Of a stretch of 64,000 bases of DNA, positions 31,256 through 41,974 are shown piece after piece. The first letter of the stretch is position 1. Each line of letters opens with the position of its first letter. Source of the stretch: Avena insularis (lineage: Eukaryota; Streptophyta; Magnoliopsida; Poales; Poaceae); NCBI GenBank assembly GCA_023614405.1, contig JAJUPC010000236.1:310001-374000 (forward strand), in the 5' to 3' direction. The notes under the pieces are model-generated. The model was not told where the DNA came from and did no database searches. It worked only from the letters and a program-made list of their open reading frames with translations. The translations under genes were made by a program, and so were the position numbers.

Positions 31256-32253
31256 TGATGAGGACATCCCTACAATTATACCTACCCCAATGACTACTGA
31301 AGATGCTACAACTATTGCAAGAAAGGATCAGTCCAATGAGATTAGAATTGGACCTATTACAAGAGCTTGTGCTAAGCTACTGGAACAACAGGTGAATTTA
31401 CTCCTAAACGAATCTGGTACTTTGATTGACGAGAACTTTATACTGCCTAAGTCTATGCATTTATGTATGATCAGGTTCATTGGAGAAACAAGCATGGCGC
31501 GAGGAGGAGAAGGGCTACAAGAGAATCCCAACATGATGATCGCCCAAGGATGCGCAAGGGAGGAGCGGGAGGAAGGTGCAAGAGAAGATCATCAAGACGA
31601 AGGCAAAAAGATCTGCCACGACCAGAGTGTCCAGCCAGATCCACCCGGACTGTCCGGCCTGGTCGAGAGGCAAACTGGCGTGGACATTCAGTATGCCAGT
31701 TCGGACACTACACGGACGCCACCCGGAAACTTCAAAGTTTTCGGCCAGACCGGACTGTCTGGCACACTTCACCCGGAGTGTCCGGCCTGACCGAACTGTC
31801 CGGCCGATTTCGACCGGAGTGTCCGCCCACCGACCGAATCTGGTCCGAGTTGGTTTGTATCAGTTTGAGTCGTTTGCGTTTAGTTTCGGTTTCTGGTCGC
31901 TCCAGCCGCCCTTATAAGCTATGGAACAACCTCTAGTTAGGGTTTAGACCACGTTAAAATATTTTGGAGTTGTTTCTTTCATAGAACCTCTGGAATTACC
32001 CTGTGTTCGAATCTACCAACTATAATTGAGTGTGATCTGTTGTTCCATTGGGAATTAGTAGATTACATACTACCGTTCGTGGTCACGGCTGCGTGCGCAA
32101 GAGCGTGGTGTTGTGAATATCCTACAAGGTTCGAGAGCTGTTGCATTGGCATCAGGGATCGAGCGGGAGAGTTCATAGCTACAGGCTAGTTATCTATCAT
32201 CCACTATCATCACCGCCATCCGCTTACTGAGAAGATCGGGCCACCCCATATCA
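31256..32253 (+). repeat. A2 5' LTR
   Basis: The 998-bp LTR runs from TGATGAGGACATCC to CCATATCA. The encoded tail is at 31320-31500 (G-P-I-T-R-A-C-A-K-L-L-E-Q, F-I-L-P-K-S-M). Instead of TGCCGCGGCA, the array at 31615-31830 uses CCGGACTGTCCGG. The TATA-like site is CTTATAAGCTATGG near 31911. Confidence 0.9.
31615..31830. repeat. Palindrome array in the A2 LTR
   Basis: Several copies of ACCGGACTGTCCGG and variants such as CCCGGAGTGTCCGG. The core matches the A2 leader array at 32667-32765 and is unlike the arrays of the other A elements. Confidence 0.82.
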
Positions 32254-32256
32254 TCT

Positions 32257-32266
32257 TGGTATCAGA
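32257..32266 (+). other. A2 primer binding site
   Basis: TGGTATCAGA three bases after the LTR, as in A1 and A4. Confidence 0.88.
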
Positions 32267-33301
32267 TTTCCAGTGTTGCCTCGGTAAGCATGCACAAATC
32301 CATCCATAGATTAGAGAGTGTTTTCGTCCTATACAGAAAAAGCCTTACAAAAAGATTTGCCATAGACTAAATTGCATCGTTTTCGAGTTTTAGTTGCTGA
32401 TTGTATCTTCTCGTAGATCCGATCTATAGGTTTTTCCTCGTAGGAGTCTAGTTTCCGTTGTGTCTAGGTTTAAGGTTTCATCTTGTTTTCCGCTGTTCCC
32501 ACCGTTACCGTTTCCGCAAGTATTTATCTTTTTCCGAGTCCACATAGCGTACCTTTGTTTGCATACCATAGACACAGCCTATCTACAGCATCTGTGCCTA
32601 GGAACGTACCCACGAGACTAGTTGCTTTGCTCCGACAGGCTGCTCATTAGGGTTTGCAGTGCAGAAATTTTCGACAGGCAAAACCGGACTATCCGGCCGA
32701 ATCACACCGGACTATCCGGCCCAACCGGAGTCTCCGGCGCATATCAACCGGACTATCTGGCCTAGTTCTGTTATAAGTTGCTGTGCTCGTTTGCATTGAG
32801 TAATATAGTTGAAAAAAAAGAGAATCAGTATAAAAAAAGAGAAAAGAACTACAAGCCTGACAAAAAAAAAGATATAGAAGTGTGCAATATTGGAGGCCTT
32901 GTTGTGTATAGCACTAGTAGATTGAGCAATCTTGTGCCTGTTCTATTTGAGCTATTACTAGCGTCTCTCTTGTGCATTGCAATATTCCTTTTCATAAGTT
33001 GCTTTGCCACGTTTATCTCCATGTGTGTTTCTTGGGTATTTGCACGATCAACACTAGGACTTGTTTATGTGTAGATAGGGTACCATACATATAGCTCCAC
33101 CTTAAATAACCTGTGTGCCTCGATCGTTTCTCTATACCTTTGATATTCACTTCATCACATCAAGTGCATCAGTCTTTGATTTCGTTTGGTAGAGCATCTC
33201 TATTCACTTTGGAACGGTAAGATCTCCTTTCTTATTAGTTGTGAGTGAGTTGTGAGAGTTTCCACCATACAGATTTTGAGTTTTGCACTAACCTACTAAT
33301 C
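32267..33301 (+). other. A2 leader with palindrome array
   Basis: This noncoding leader of about 1 kb has a palindrome array at 32667-32765 (ACCGGACTATCCGGCC three times and CCGGAGTCTCCGG once), a purine-rich tract at 32811-32880 and the donor-like GGTAAGATCT at 33216. The last 300 bp are nearly the same as in A1. Confidence 0.78.
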
Positions 33302-34640
33302 ATGTCTTCTAGTGATGATGATGTTGTGTTGCAGAAAAAGAAGGATGAGGAGCTCGTCAATTGGCGTGAATATGAGGCTTTGAAATCCCACTTGACACGT
33401 GTGTTTACGAACACGACAGATGCCATTGGCAAGAATCTCCAAGATATGAATATGAGATTGGATCAGCATGTTGGGACAGTTGATACTATCCAAGCGCAAG
33501 TGGCTACACTCAATGTCAATGTCACTACTTTGCAGCAGTCCATTGAGGGTTTGATGTACCTTGCATAGAAGGGAAGATCCTCAACATGATGATGCCTTTG
33601 ATGATTTCGATGAGGGTAGCGCTGTTGCTGCTGCTCCACATGTTGGCAGGGGACGTGCTATTCCCCCTGTCCATGCACCTGCTCATCGTCGTGGGTTTGC
33701 CCATCTTGGGCGTGGTCCACGTGTGCCCAACCAAGCTGCTGATGACGGTTTGGGCAAGCCAAAATTATTGATTCCTAAGTTTGATGGTTCCATTGATCTT
33801 GAAGACTACCTCACCTGGGAATTGAAGATTGAGAAACTCTAGCGCTTATTTGACTATCCAGAAGATAAGAAGGTCAAGCTTGCAGCATCTGAATTTGATG
33901 GTTATGCTTTGCGTTGGTGGGATGCTCTTGTGCAACATATGAGGGAGGACAATGAACTTACTATGATGGATTGGCGCAAGATGAAGCAAATCATGAAAGC
34001 TCGTTTCGTACCAACCAACTACTTGCGATCAGTTTTTGATAAATTGACACAATTGAAGCAAGGCACCATGACAGTTGATGAGTACTACATGGATATGGAG
34101 ATGCTTATGCAGCGTGCTCGAGTTCGTGAGTCCATTGAGATGACCATGCAGCGATTCTTAAACAATCTGAAGTTACCAATCAAGAGCATTGTTCGTCATC
34201 ACATGTATGAGACCATGAATGAGTTGTTGCATCATGCTAGAGAGGTCGAATCCCAGTTGGCAGAAGAGGCGAAGTCACGCGCTCGTTTTCCATCCTCCAG
34301 CAGATTTTTGGCCAGACCTACTCCTCCTACAGTCGTGCCACCAGCTGCTGCTCCATTTACACCATCGGCCAAACCAGCAAGTACACCTTCATTTGGTTCT
34401 AATGCTCAGAAACCCGTTGTTCCTGCTGCTAGCTCGGGTTCCAATATGTCTACTGCACGTACTCGTGATATAGTGTGCCATACTTGTGGAGGTCAAGGTC
34501 ACTACAAGAAGGATTTTCCAAACAGCAAGGTTATGTTTTTTAATGAACAAGGTGAAGTAGAAAGTGGAGATGAAGCTTCTGAGAATGATATTGATGACGA
34601 CGGGGATGGTGCTGATGCATATGCTGAGCGTGCACCCACT
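33302..34640 (+). pseudogene. A2 gag
   Basis: The ATG at 33302 starts M-S-S-S-D-D-D-V-V, followed by a helical N-terminal part. A frameshift near 33565 moves the reading to the frame that holds the rest. A TAG at 33840-33842 replaces Trp of L-W-R-L-F-D-Y. The capsid core is clear: R-W-W-D-A-L-V-Q-H-M near residue 190, then F-V-P-T-N-Y-L-R-S-V-F-D-K-L. The knuckle near 34478-34520 reads C-H-T-C-G-G-Q-G-H-Y-K-K-D-F, so the last Cys is Phe and zinc binding should fail. An acidic linker leads to protease. Confidence 0.86.
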
Positions 34641-35687
34641 ATTGTCGTATCTTCACGTGTACTTAGTGTGCAACCGGTTGAGGAATCCCAGCGTTGCAAC
34701 TTGTTCCAAACAAAAGCTCTAGTTGGACCAAACAAAGCTTGCAAGGTAATTATTGATGGAGGTAGCTGCAGAAATCTTGCAAGTAAGGAACTATGTGCCA
34801 AACTGAATTTGACATATTTACCTCATCCCAAGCCATACTACATACAATGGTTGAGCAATAATGGTGAGATGAAGGTAAATCATATGCTACGTGTGAATTT
34901 TCAAATAGGGCCATACAAAGATTCTATTGATTTTGATGTGGTTCCTATGACTGTTTGTCACCTACTATTGGGTCGGCCTTGGCTCTATGATCACCATGTG
35001 CAACACAATGGCCGAGCCAATAAATATCACTTGGAATTTAAAGGAAAGAAGATTACTATGCATCCAATGACACCACAAGAAATTTTGAATGATTCTCGCC
35101 AGAAGATAGAGGTGAACTTGAAGGAAGATACTACCACTCGGCGAGACTGTGTAACAGCTGTTCCTGATGTAATTGAACCTAAATTGAGTGATATAACGAA
35201 AAGTGAGAGAGTGCCTGGTTTATTGATACTAGCCACCAAGGAGGATATGAGAGAGTTTCGTGAGGATCCTACAACCATGCCACTTGTGCTCATGTATAAG
35301 GGCGAGGTATTGGTTTCTAACGACATGACCCCTATTTCTCTTGGTGTCTCTTCTGTTTTGCAGGATTTTGGGGATGTGTTTCTAGAAGATGTACCCGCAG
35401 GTTTGCCCCCATTGCATGGTATAGAACATCAAGTGGACCTAATTCCTGGCGCCACACTTCCCAACCGTGCACCTTATAGGACTAATCCCGAAGAAACTAA
35501 GGAAATTCAGAAGCAAGTACAAGCGTTGCTGGATAAAGGGTACATTCGTGCCTCTCTTAGCCCTTGTGTTGTTCCTGTTATTTTAGTTCCTAAGAAAGAT
35601 GGTACATGGCGCATGTGTCTTGATTGTAGAGCGATTAATAACATCACTATTCGATATCGTCATCCTATTCCACGCTTAGAGGATATG
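34641..35687 (+). pseudogene. A2 protease and first part of RT
   Basis: The frame is open from 33843 to the breakpoint. Protease has I-I-D-G-G-S-C near 34750 and L-L-L-G-R-P-W near 34970. RT starts with L-P-P-L-H-G-I-E-H near 35405 and continues through V-P-K-K-D-G-T-W-R-M-C-L-D-C to [10 protein letters not shown]. It then runs into B3 DNA with GCT microhomology at 35687-35689. The catalytic Y-F-D-D is missing. Confidence 0.87.
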
Positions 35688-37143
35688 CTTGGCCTTTGAG
35701 ATATTTCATGAACTCAACCCACTTAGCATGTCTCTTGCTCAAGTTAGCTTGGCCTTTGAGATATTTCAACGACTCGTGGTCGGAATGTATGATAAATTCC
35801 TTGGCCCAAAAGTAGTGTTGCCAAACTTGAAGGACACAAACTAAGGCAAAACGCTCTTTGTCATAAATCGGATAGTTAAGGCGAGCACCATCAAGTTTTT
35901 CGCTATGGTAGGCTATAGGACGTCCGTTTTGCATAAGGACTCCTCCAATGCCAATACCACTAGCATCACACTCTATCTCAAAAGTTTTTGTGAAATCTGT
36001 TAAAGCAAGAAGAGGTGCTTTGGTGAGCCTCTTTTTAAGTTCATCAAAAGCTTTTTGTTGTGCTTTGCCCCACACAAAGGTGACATTCTTTTTGGTCAAT
36101 TCATCAAGGGGACAAGCAATGGTTGAAAAGTCTTTCACAAAGCGACGATAGAAACCGTCCAACCCATGAAAACTTCGGAGTTCACTCACATTTGTTGGTA
36201 TGGGCCAATCTCGTATGTCCTTTACCTTGGAAACATCAACTTCAATTCCCTTCGAAGAAACGACAAATCCAAGAAAAATCAACTTGTCTTTAGCAAAAGT
36301 GCACTTGGGAAGATTAGCATAAAGCTTTTCATGTCGAAGGATTTGGAAAACTTCCTTGACATGTGTTATATGGTCCTCAAGTGATTTGCTATAAACAAGA
36401 ATATCATCGAAATAGACAACAACACTTTTTCCAATGAGAGAACGCAATATGTGATTCATAAGGCGCATGAAGGTGGATGGGGCATTTGATAAACCAAAGG
36501 GCATAACCAACCATTCATTGAGACCAAGTTTGGTCTTGAAGGCGGTTTTCCACTCATCACCTTTAGCCATGCGTATTTGATGGTAACCACTATGAAGATC
36601 AATTTTCGAAAAAATAGTGGCTCCACACAACTCATCAAGCATGTCATCGAGACGTGGTATGGGATGTCGATAACGCACGGTGATAGCATTGATTGGACGG
36701 GAGTCCATGCATAACCGTAACGTATCATCCGTCTTTGGAACAAGAATCACGGGTATGGCACTTGGACTAGTGCTAACTTGGATCAAACCTTTGGAGACGA
36801 GTTGGGTGATTTGACATTCAATCTCCTTCGTCTCCTCTGGGTTCGTGCGGTAAGCGACACGGTTTGGAAGTGGTGCACCGGGGATGAGGTCAATGCGATG
36901 TTCGATGCCGCGAAGAGGAGGTAGTCCATGTGGAAGTTCTTCGGGGGACACATCCTTGAATTCCTGCAAAACACTCATCAAAGATGGAGGAACAATGGTT
37001 AATTCGTTAGTTCCTTGCGCTAGTCCTTTGCAAAGGAGGACATAGTGCAAGATGGATGGGTTGTTCCGAACATCTCTCATCTCACTTTTGGTGGCAAGGA
37101 GAACACTTAGTTTTTCCACTCGAATTTGGCTTGTGGCTCTCAC
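35688..37143 (-). pseudogene. B3 reverse transcriptase and partial RNase H
   Basis: One long minus-strand frame holds RT with [12 protein letters not shown] (36890-36925), V-I-L-V-P-K-T-D-D in place of K-K-D-G, the catalytic V-Y-F-D-D-I-L-V-Y near 36395-36430, and RNase H with [10 protein letters not shown] near 35950. It ends abruptly at W-V-E-F in RNase H. The last 22 bp before the junction (35687-35708) repeat 35747-35768. Integrase and LTRs are absent. The RT frame is open and is the best preserved pol of family B in the window. Confidence 0.87.
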
Positions 37144-38869
37144 TCACTATGAGGTGGTTCTCTCTCTCACCGCTTTTCTCACAAGTAGGTGTTGTGCTTT
37201 GTGCCCTCGCTAAAGCCTTTGCATTGTCCGCAATTATTTGGCTAGGAGTCATCGGTTGCAAAACACATGTTTTGTTGAGCCATTTGAAGGTGTATATGTT
37301 GGTGCGACCGTCATGTTGAGCAGCCTTGTCAAGTTGCCACGGTCGACCAAGAAGCATGTGGCAAACTTTCATAGGAACCACATCACACTCCACCGTATCT
37401 TTGTAAGGACCAATGGCGAAGGAGACCGATAGGGTATGCTTGATCTTCACGGACCCTTGGTCACTTAGCCATTGCACGTGGTAGGGGTGCTTGTGTGGAT
37501 GGAGGGTGAGGTTGAGCTTCTCACACAACTTGGTGCTAGCAAGGTTGTGACAACTCCCTCCATCAATGATCACCTTGATAGATTTGCCATTCATGTCGGC
37601 TCGTGTTTGGAAGATACTGGAGCGTTGGTCTTCATGCTCTTGTGCTTGAGTGGTCAAGATCCTTGTGACTACAAGCGATAGACTTGCGTCATGTTCACAC
37701 ATGAGGAGTTCTTGATCATCTTCCACTCGTTGCCTTGCCATTGCTTCCTTGACACAGGCATCAAACTCATCTTCACTCAAGTACTCTTCATCACCATTGT
37801 CGTGGATGAACAAGACTTTCTTGTTTCCACATTCGTCCGACTTGTGTCCTTTACCTCCACACTTGTAGCATTCACCGTTGAAAGGTGTATCACTCTTTGC
37901 TTGCTTGCCACTTGGGGGAAGTTTTCCTTGAGGAAGTGTGGGCTTGAAGGAAGTCTTGGAGGTACTTGAGGATCTACCATTGAACGTTGTTGGTGTAGCG
38001 GTTGAAGCTTGCTTGTAGGTGAAGTACGTCTTGGGCTTGTTGTATTTGATATCCTCTTGCACTTGACGTTCAGCCTTTGTTGCGATGTGTACAAGCTCAA
38101 CCATTGTGTTGTATGTTTGGAACTCGATGATGCGCTTGATTGGGTGATTCAACCAATAAGGAAACGTGCCATTGTTTTCTCCATGCGTTCATCAATGTTG
38201 GCGCGAATAAAGTTGAGTTCCATTTCCTTGAAGTACTCTTCCACGGTCTTTGTCCCTTGACGAAGCGCTTGAAGGTTGTTGAAGAGGTCACGCGTGTAGT
38301 GCGCGGGGACAAACCGGGATCTCATGTGAGCCTTCATGTCATGCCAAGTTGTGATTGGCGGTTCTTGTCTTGCATCACGAGCAACTTGAACTTGTTCCCA
38401 CCAAAGGTTCGCGTAATCATCAAACTCTAGCGAAGCCATGGCGACCATCTTCTCGTTACTATAGTTATGCATGCGGAAGATCTTGTCGACTTTGAGTGCC
38501 CACGAGAGGTATTCTTCGGGGTCATTGGATCCGGTGAACTTGGGCATTGTGAACTTGAGCTTTCCAAAAGTTTCTTCATTGTTGTGGTCATTGCGACGAG
38601 CTTGGTGACCTTGTTGATGATCTTGTAGTTGGGGAGGTGGAACTTGGTTCTCGCGTCCTTGTTGTGGAGCTTGCTCTTGATATTGTTGTTGAAGAGCTTG
38701 CTCTTGCTCTTGGCGCGGTTGTTGACGTGGTTGAGGCGCTTGGGCCTCATGGTGGCGAAGGTGTGGAGCCTCTTGATGCGGTTGATGACGAAGACGAGGC
38801 TCGTTCCTTTGTTGGTGATGTTGGTTAGGCACCTGGGCCTCACGGCGAAGAACATGGTCATGAGCCTCT
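37082..38869 (-). pseudogene. B3 gag and protease
   Basis: Two overlapping minus-strand frames, 38869-38149 and 38152-37082, give Gag and protease. Gag has a Gln/His/Pro-rich part (38850-38640), the capsid segment F-T-M-P-K-F-T-G-S-N-D-P-E-E-Y with L-W-W-E-Q-V-Q, and a CCHC knuckle C-Y-K-C-G-G-K-G-H-K-S-D-E-C at 37831-37874. Protease has V-I-I-D-G-G-S-C near 37560 and M-L-L-G-R-P-W near 37350. The frame change at 38150 is a simple break. At 38869 the N-terminal part of Gag is replaced by the MULE fragment, so the 5' end is lost. Confidence 0.85.
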
Positions 38870-41236
38870 GCAGTTAGCCAAAAGATCCTCACGAACATCC
38901 TCAATCACCCCTGCAACTTCTTCATATTCTAATACACCTCCATTATTTGCCGTTTCCTCCCCGTTCTGCTTACCCTTTTGTTTCTTTTCACACCCTTTTC
39001 TCGCCGGCACCTCCACTTTTCATAAATTGGTTGCTTACGTATGTTTTCCTCCAAGTGCTCATCACCGTATTCACACTGCTCTTTCGCCAGTTCTGGCTGA
39101 GAAGCCTCATTTTCTGCCACCGGGGTGTGAAAAGGGACAATATCATGTGTAACTGGGTTTTTGCACAACCTCTTGATATGGCCGAAGCTGCCACAATGTT
39201 TGCATTTCCTTTTCCTAGCTCCCAGCCTTGAACCTTTATCGGTGGAGGCTTCGATCCTTAGCTTTCTAGTCCTCCCAGGTGGCCTCCTAAGAACTGGTGG
39301 TTGAAGTTTGAACCCTGGATTGACAATCTCCAAATCATTTTCATCGGACTAGGTGGTAGGTTTTCTGCATAAGTTGCAGCAAACTTGTCCACAGAAAAAT
39401 AGTTGTCGATAGTTCTCTATTTCAGCTTCGTTACCTCTAAGCTTTAAGATGAAGTAAATTGCATGGTGACATGGCAGACCAGTAATCTGCCACTGCCTGC
39501 ATGAACAAGTCTTGTTTCCAATGTCTACAGTGTACCTCCGTTCACTTCCACGCTTGTATTCTGCATAAACCTCAGCCAATGTTCTGGAACTTCTGACCAT
39601 CCTCATCTTTATCGTTCTCATTGCCTTGGTTCTTGCATTCAGTAACATAAGCACGTTTGGAACTATTTTATGGCCTAAAAAATTTCTTGCACAAATTCTT
39701 TGCCTTAAATCTATCTTCACCATTATGCACTATCTTATTGCATCCAACAAAATAACAATTCCAAGTGTCTTCATGCCCGAAATCTTATCATTGAAACTCT
39801 CTGCCAAATTATTGCAAACAAAATCCACCTTGCTTAACTCACCAAACTTGCTTCTCGCCGATAGCTTGGTGTGATGTTCTTCAAGGTATTTTTTCACCTT
39901 TGGCACTACATACATGTTCTACAAGTAAGTAGCATGCGTGCTTGGGGTGTATGTGTATGCTGATCGCCACAAGTCCTCTTCAAAGATCTTCCTTTGAACT
40001 TCTTCGTGAAGTTAGTAGAGAGGTGCCGCATGCATTCCCTATGCTCAACCCTAGGAAACACAGCATCAACAGCATTCTCAAGACCCACGCATGCACCGGT
40101 GTGTATCACCAAGCCTTCAGGGTGACCAATTACTTCCCGTAGTCTCTGCATGAACCATGTCCAGCTTTCATTTGATTCACCCTCAAGAACAGCATAAGCT
40201 ACGGGTAGAAGCCAATTATGCGTGTCCAAAGCACAAGCAGAAGCAACATGTCCCCTAAACTTCCCTGTTAAAGAAGTTGCGCCTATTGACAAGTATGGCC
40301 TGCAACCGTCTAGGAACCCCTTCCAGCATGCCTTCGGGTAGACAAAACATCTCCTGAAGCATATCTTATCTGCCTGCTTATACCTGACCCCCCTCGAGAC
40401 CTTTTCTCTCCCTTTCACAACCTCATAATCAATGTCAACAACACTACCAGGTGATGTTTTCTCTACCTGAGCTTTGAAACTATACAACATATGAAAATTG
40501 TCATTCCACTTGCCTTGAATGAAGTCTAGAGCCATCTCCTTCCCATCAAAGACTCTGTGGTAAGGAATCAGAATGTTAAACTTCTTGCTAATCTTTGCTC
40601 TGAGTTCAGCAGGTCCAATGTTATGATCCTGCCTCACCCAGTCAAGTACAGTAGCAGCAATCCAGTTGGTAGTCACCGGTCTAATTTTACCACTTAAAGA
40701 AGTATTAGGGCAGTTGTGTTTATTCGTGTTTACTTTGATCTGCATTCGATAAGAATCCAAATAATTCAGAGCTAGTTATCAGCAGAATAAATATGAGAAA
40801 GACTGAAACTAAATTTAGCTATTGCAACCTGAAATGGGTGTCCACCCCACATTGGAGATGCATGTAATCTCCATTTACACACATTACTTTCCCTACAGTG
40901 CACCCTAAATCTCTTTTGGTCGCTCTTTTCGATGATAAATTCGAACCCAACTCTGATTGCATAGGTTGCACCTGCATATCTGCAGTCTTCCACATTATCA
41001 AAAACAGTCCCCTCATCAATTGTAGGATTGTCCCTGTCAAAGTGTATCATTGGCCTATCCATGTCTTCATCGTCGTATCTACATCCCATTTCCACATCTT
41101 CACATTCCTCTTCCTCATTAGTCCCATAGTCAGGCTCAAAGTTCGAATCAACCAAATATTCCCTACACTCCATCCTATCAGGGTCAGCAACCACGTCTGG
41201 ATATGCTTTCTCATCATCATCATCCACGCCACACAC
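38870..41236 (-). pseudogene. MuDR-type (MULE) transposase, decayed
   Basis: Reading the minus strand, the N-terminal part (41236-40829) has an acidic stretch and the MuDR DNA-binding domain (A-I-R-V-G-F-E-F, C-K-W-R-L-H-A-S). An 89-bp GT-AG intron (40828-40740), phase 0, separates it from the core. The core (40739-39990) matches the MULE transposase domain, but the two positions where Asp is usual read S-I-G-A-T-S-L-T-G and H-T-G-A-C-V-G-L-E-N, with Gly. Frameshifts lie near 39980 and 39910. A SWIM zinc finger (C-S-C-R-Q-W and L-P-C-H-H, 39460-39515) and a C-terminal CCHC knuckle (C-K-H-C-G-S-F-G-H, 39165-39210) follow. Coding ends at 38870 against B3 gag. No terminal inverted repeats were found. 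Confidence 0.85.
40740..40828 (-). other. Intron in the MULE transposase gene
   Basis: The minus strand reads CAG|GTTGCA at the donor and ATGCAG|ATC at the acceptor. Removal joins P-F-Q to I-K-V-N in frame, which restores the usual link between the DNA-binding and core domains of the family. Inferred from domain continuity only. Confidence 0.7.
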
Positions 41237-41974
41237 ATTTCATGCCTTCATGCTCGCTGACGGGAAAGCATCATGCTCAAGGACAAGTTGTATGTACTGG
41301 GTTACCAACACATATCCTTGCCATCACCACGGGACTAGAAACGCTAATTGGGGTATGCAAAAAAGGAATCACAGTTCTTACCCTTCAATGTGGACGCACG
41401 ACACCTTCTCCGGGCTCCATACCTCCAAAGCTCTGCACCCCTTCAATGTGGATGGCAGGGAGGGGAGGGCGGGAGGATGACGACCCAAGGGGACGACAAG
41501 AGCGGTGCACGACTAAGCGGAGTGGCGGTGGCAGGAGCAGAGGAGCGGAGCAGAGTGGAGCTGGTTGCGACAAAGCATGGAAAATTGCACAATAATGTGT
41601 TGGTGGGCGGCACCAGCCCTCGAACCTGGGATGTGCGCCGTCAAATGTGGAGGAGCCGGGCCCACCAGTCAGAAAACATGCCACCTGTCAGTGCACTATG
41701 CACAGTAGCACTTCATGGAATTTTTTAGCAGGTCCCACATGTCAGTCTGTTTGATCAAAACTTGCATGCAGTGCATTGCTCGTTCATGCACTAGTTCCGA
41801 AAAAAGCCCGTTGATCCAAACTTGAAGTGGCAGTTCCGCTTCTTCTCCCCCGTCTCCTCGTCTCCTTGCAGTGGCAGTTCCTGGCCGTCCCTCGCTGTTA
41901 TCCTCCTCTTCTTCTTCTCCTCACAGTGGTAGTTCTTCTTTCTTCTTCGGTCAAAACATTCCCGCACGTAAGCC
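41237..41974. other. Spacer between MULE and the F-box pseudogene
   Basis: No conserved coding sequence is seen. It contains a GC-rich part (41450-41560) and the first copy of a 104-bp direct repeat (41576-41679). CT-rich 5'-leader-like sequence precedes the F-box ATG (41840-41950). Confidence 0.5.
41576..41679. repeat. 104-bp direct repeat, copy 1
   Basis: It begins CATGGAAAATTGCACAATAA and ends CCAGTCAGAAAACAT. The second copy in the same orientation is at 43427-43530, on the other side of the F-box pseudogene. Confidence 0.85.

Larger units (their letters stand above)
31256..35687 (+). mobile_element. A2: CRM/Reina-like element truncated inside RT
   Basis: It has a complete 5' LTR, primer site, leader, gag and protease and the first part of RT, all close to A1. 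The element stops at 35687, at D-M-L of the RT domain, and is joined to opposite-strand B3 DNA. There is no 3' LTR, so no target duplication can be tested (left flank CCATT). Its palindrome motif differs from that of A1, A3 and A4. Confidence 0.88.

Noticed and set aside
38870..41236. Complete MULE with terminal inverted repeats
   Set aside because: No long inverted repeats or 9-bp duplication could be found, and the gene's 3' end abuts B3 directly.
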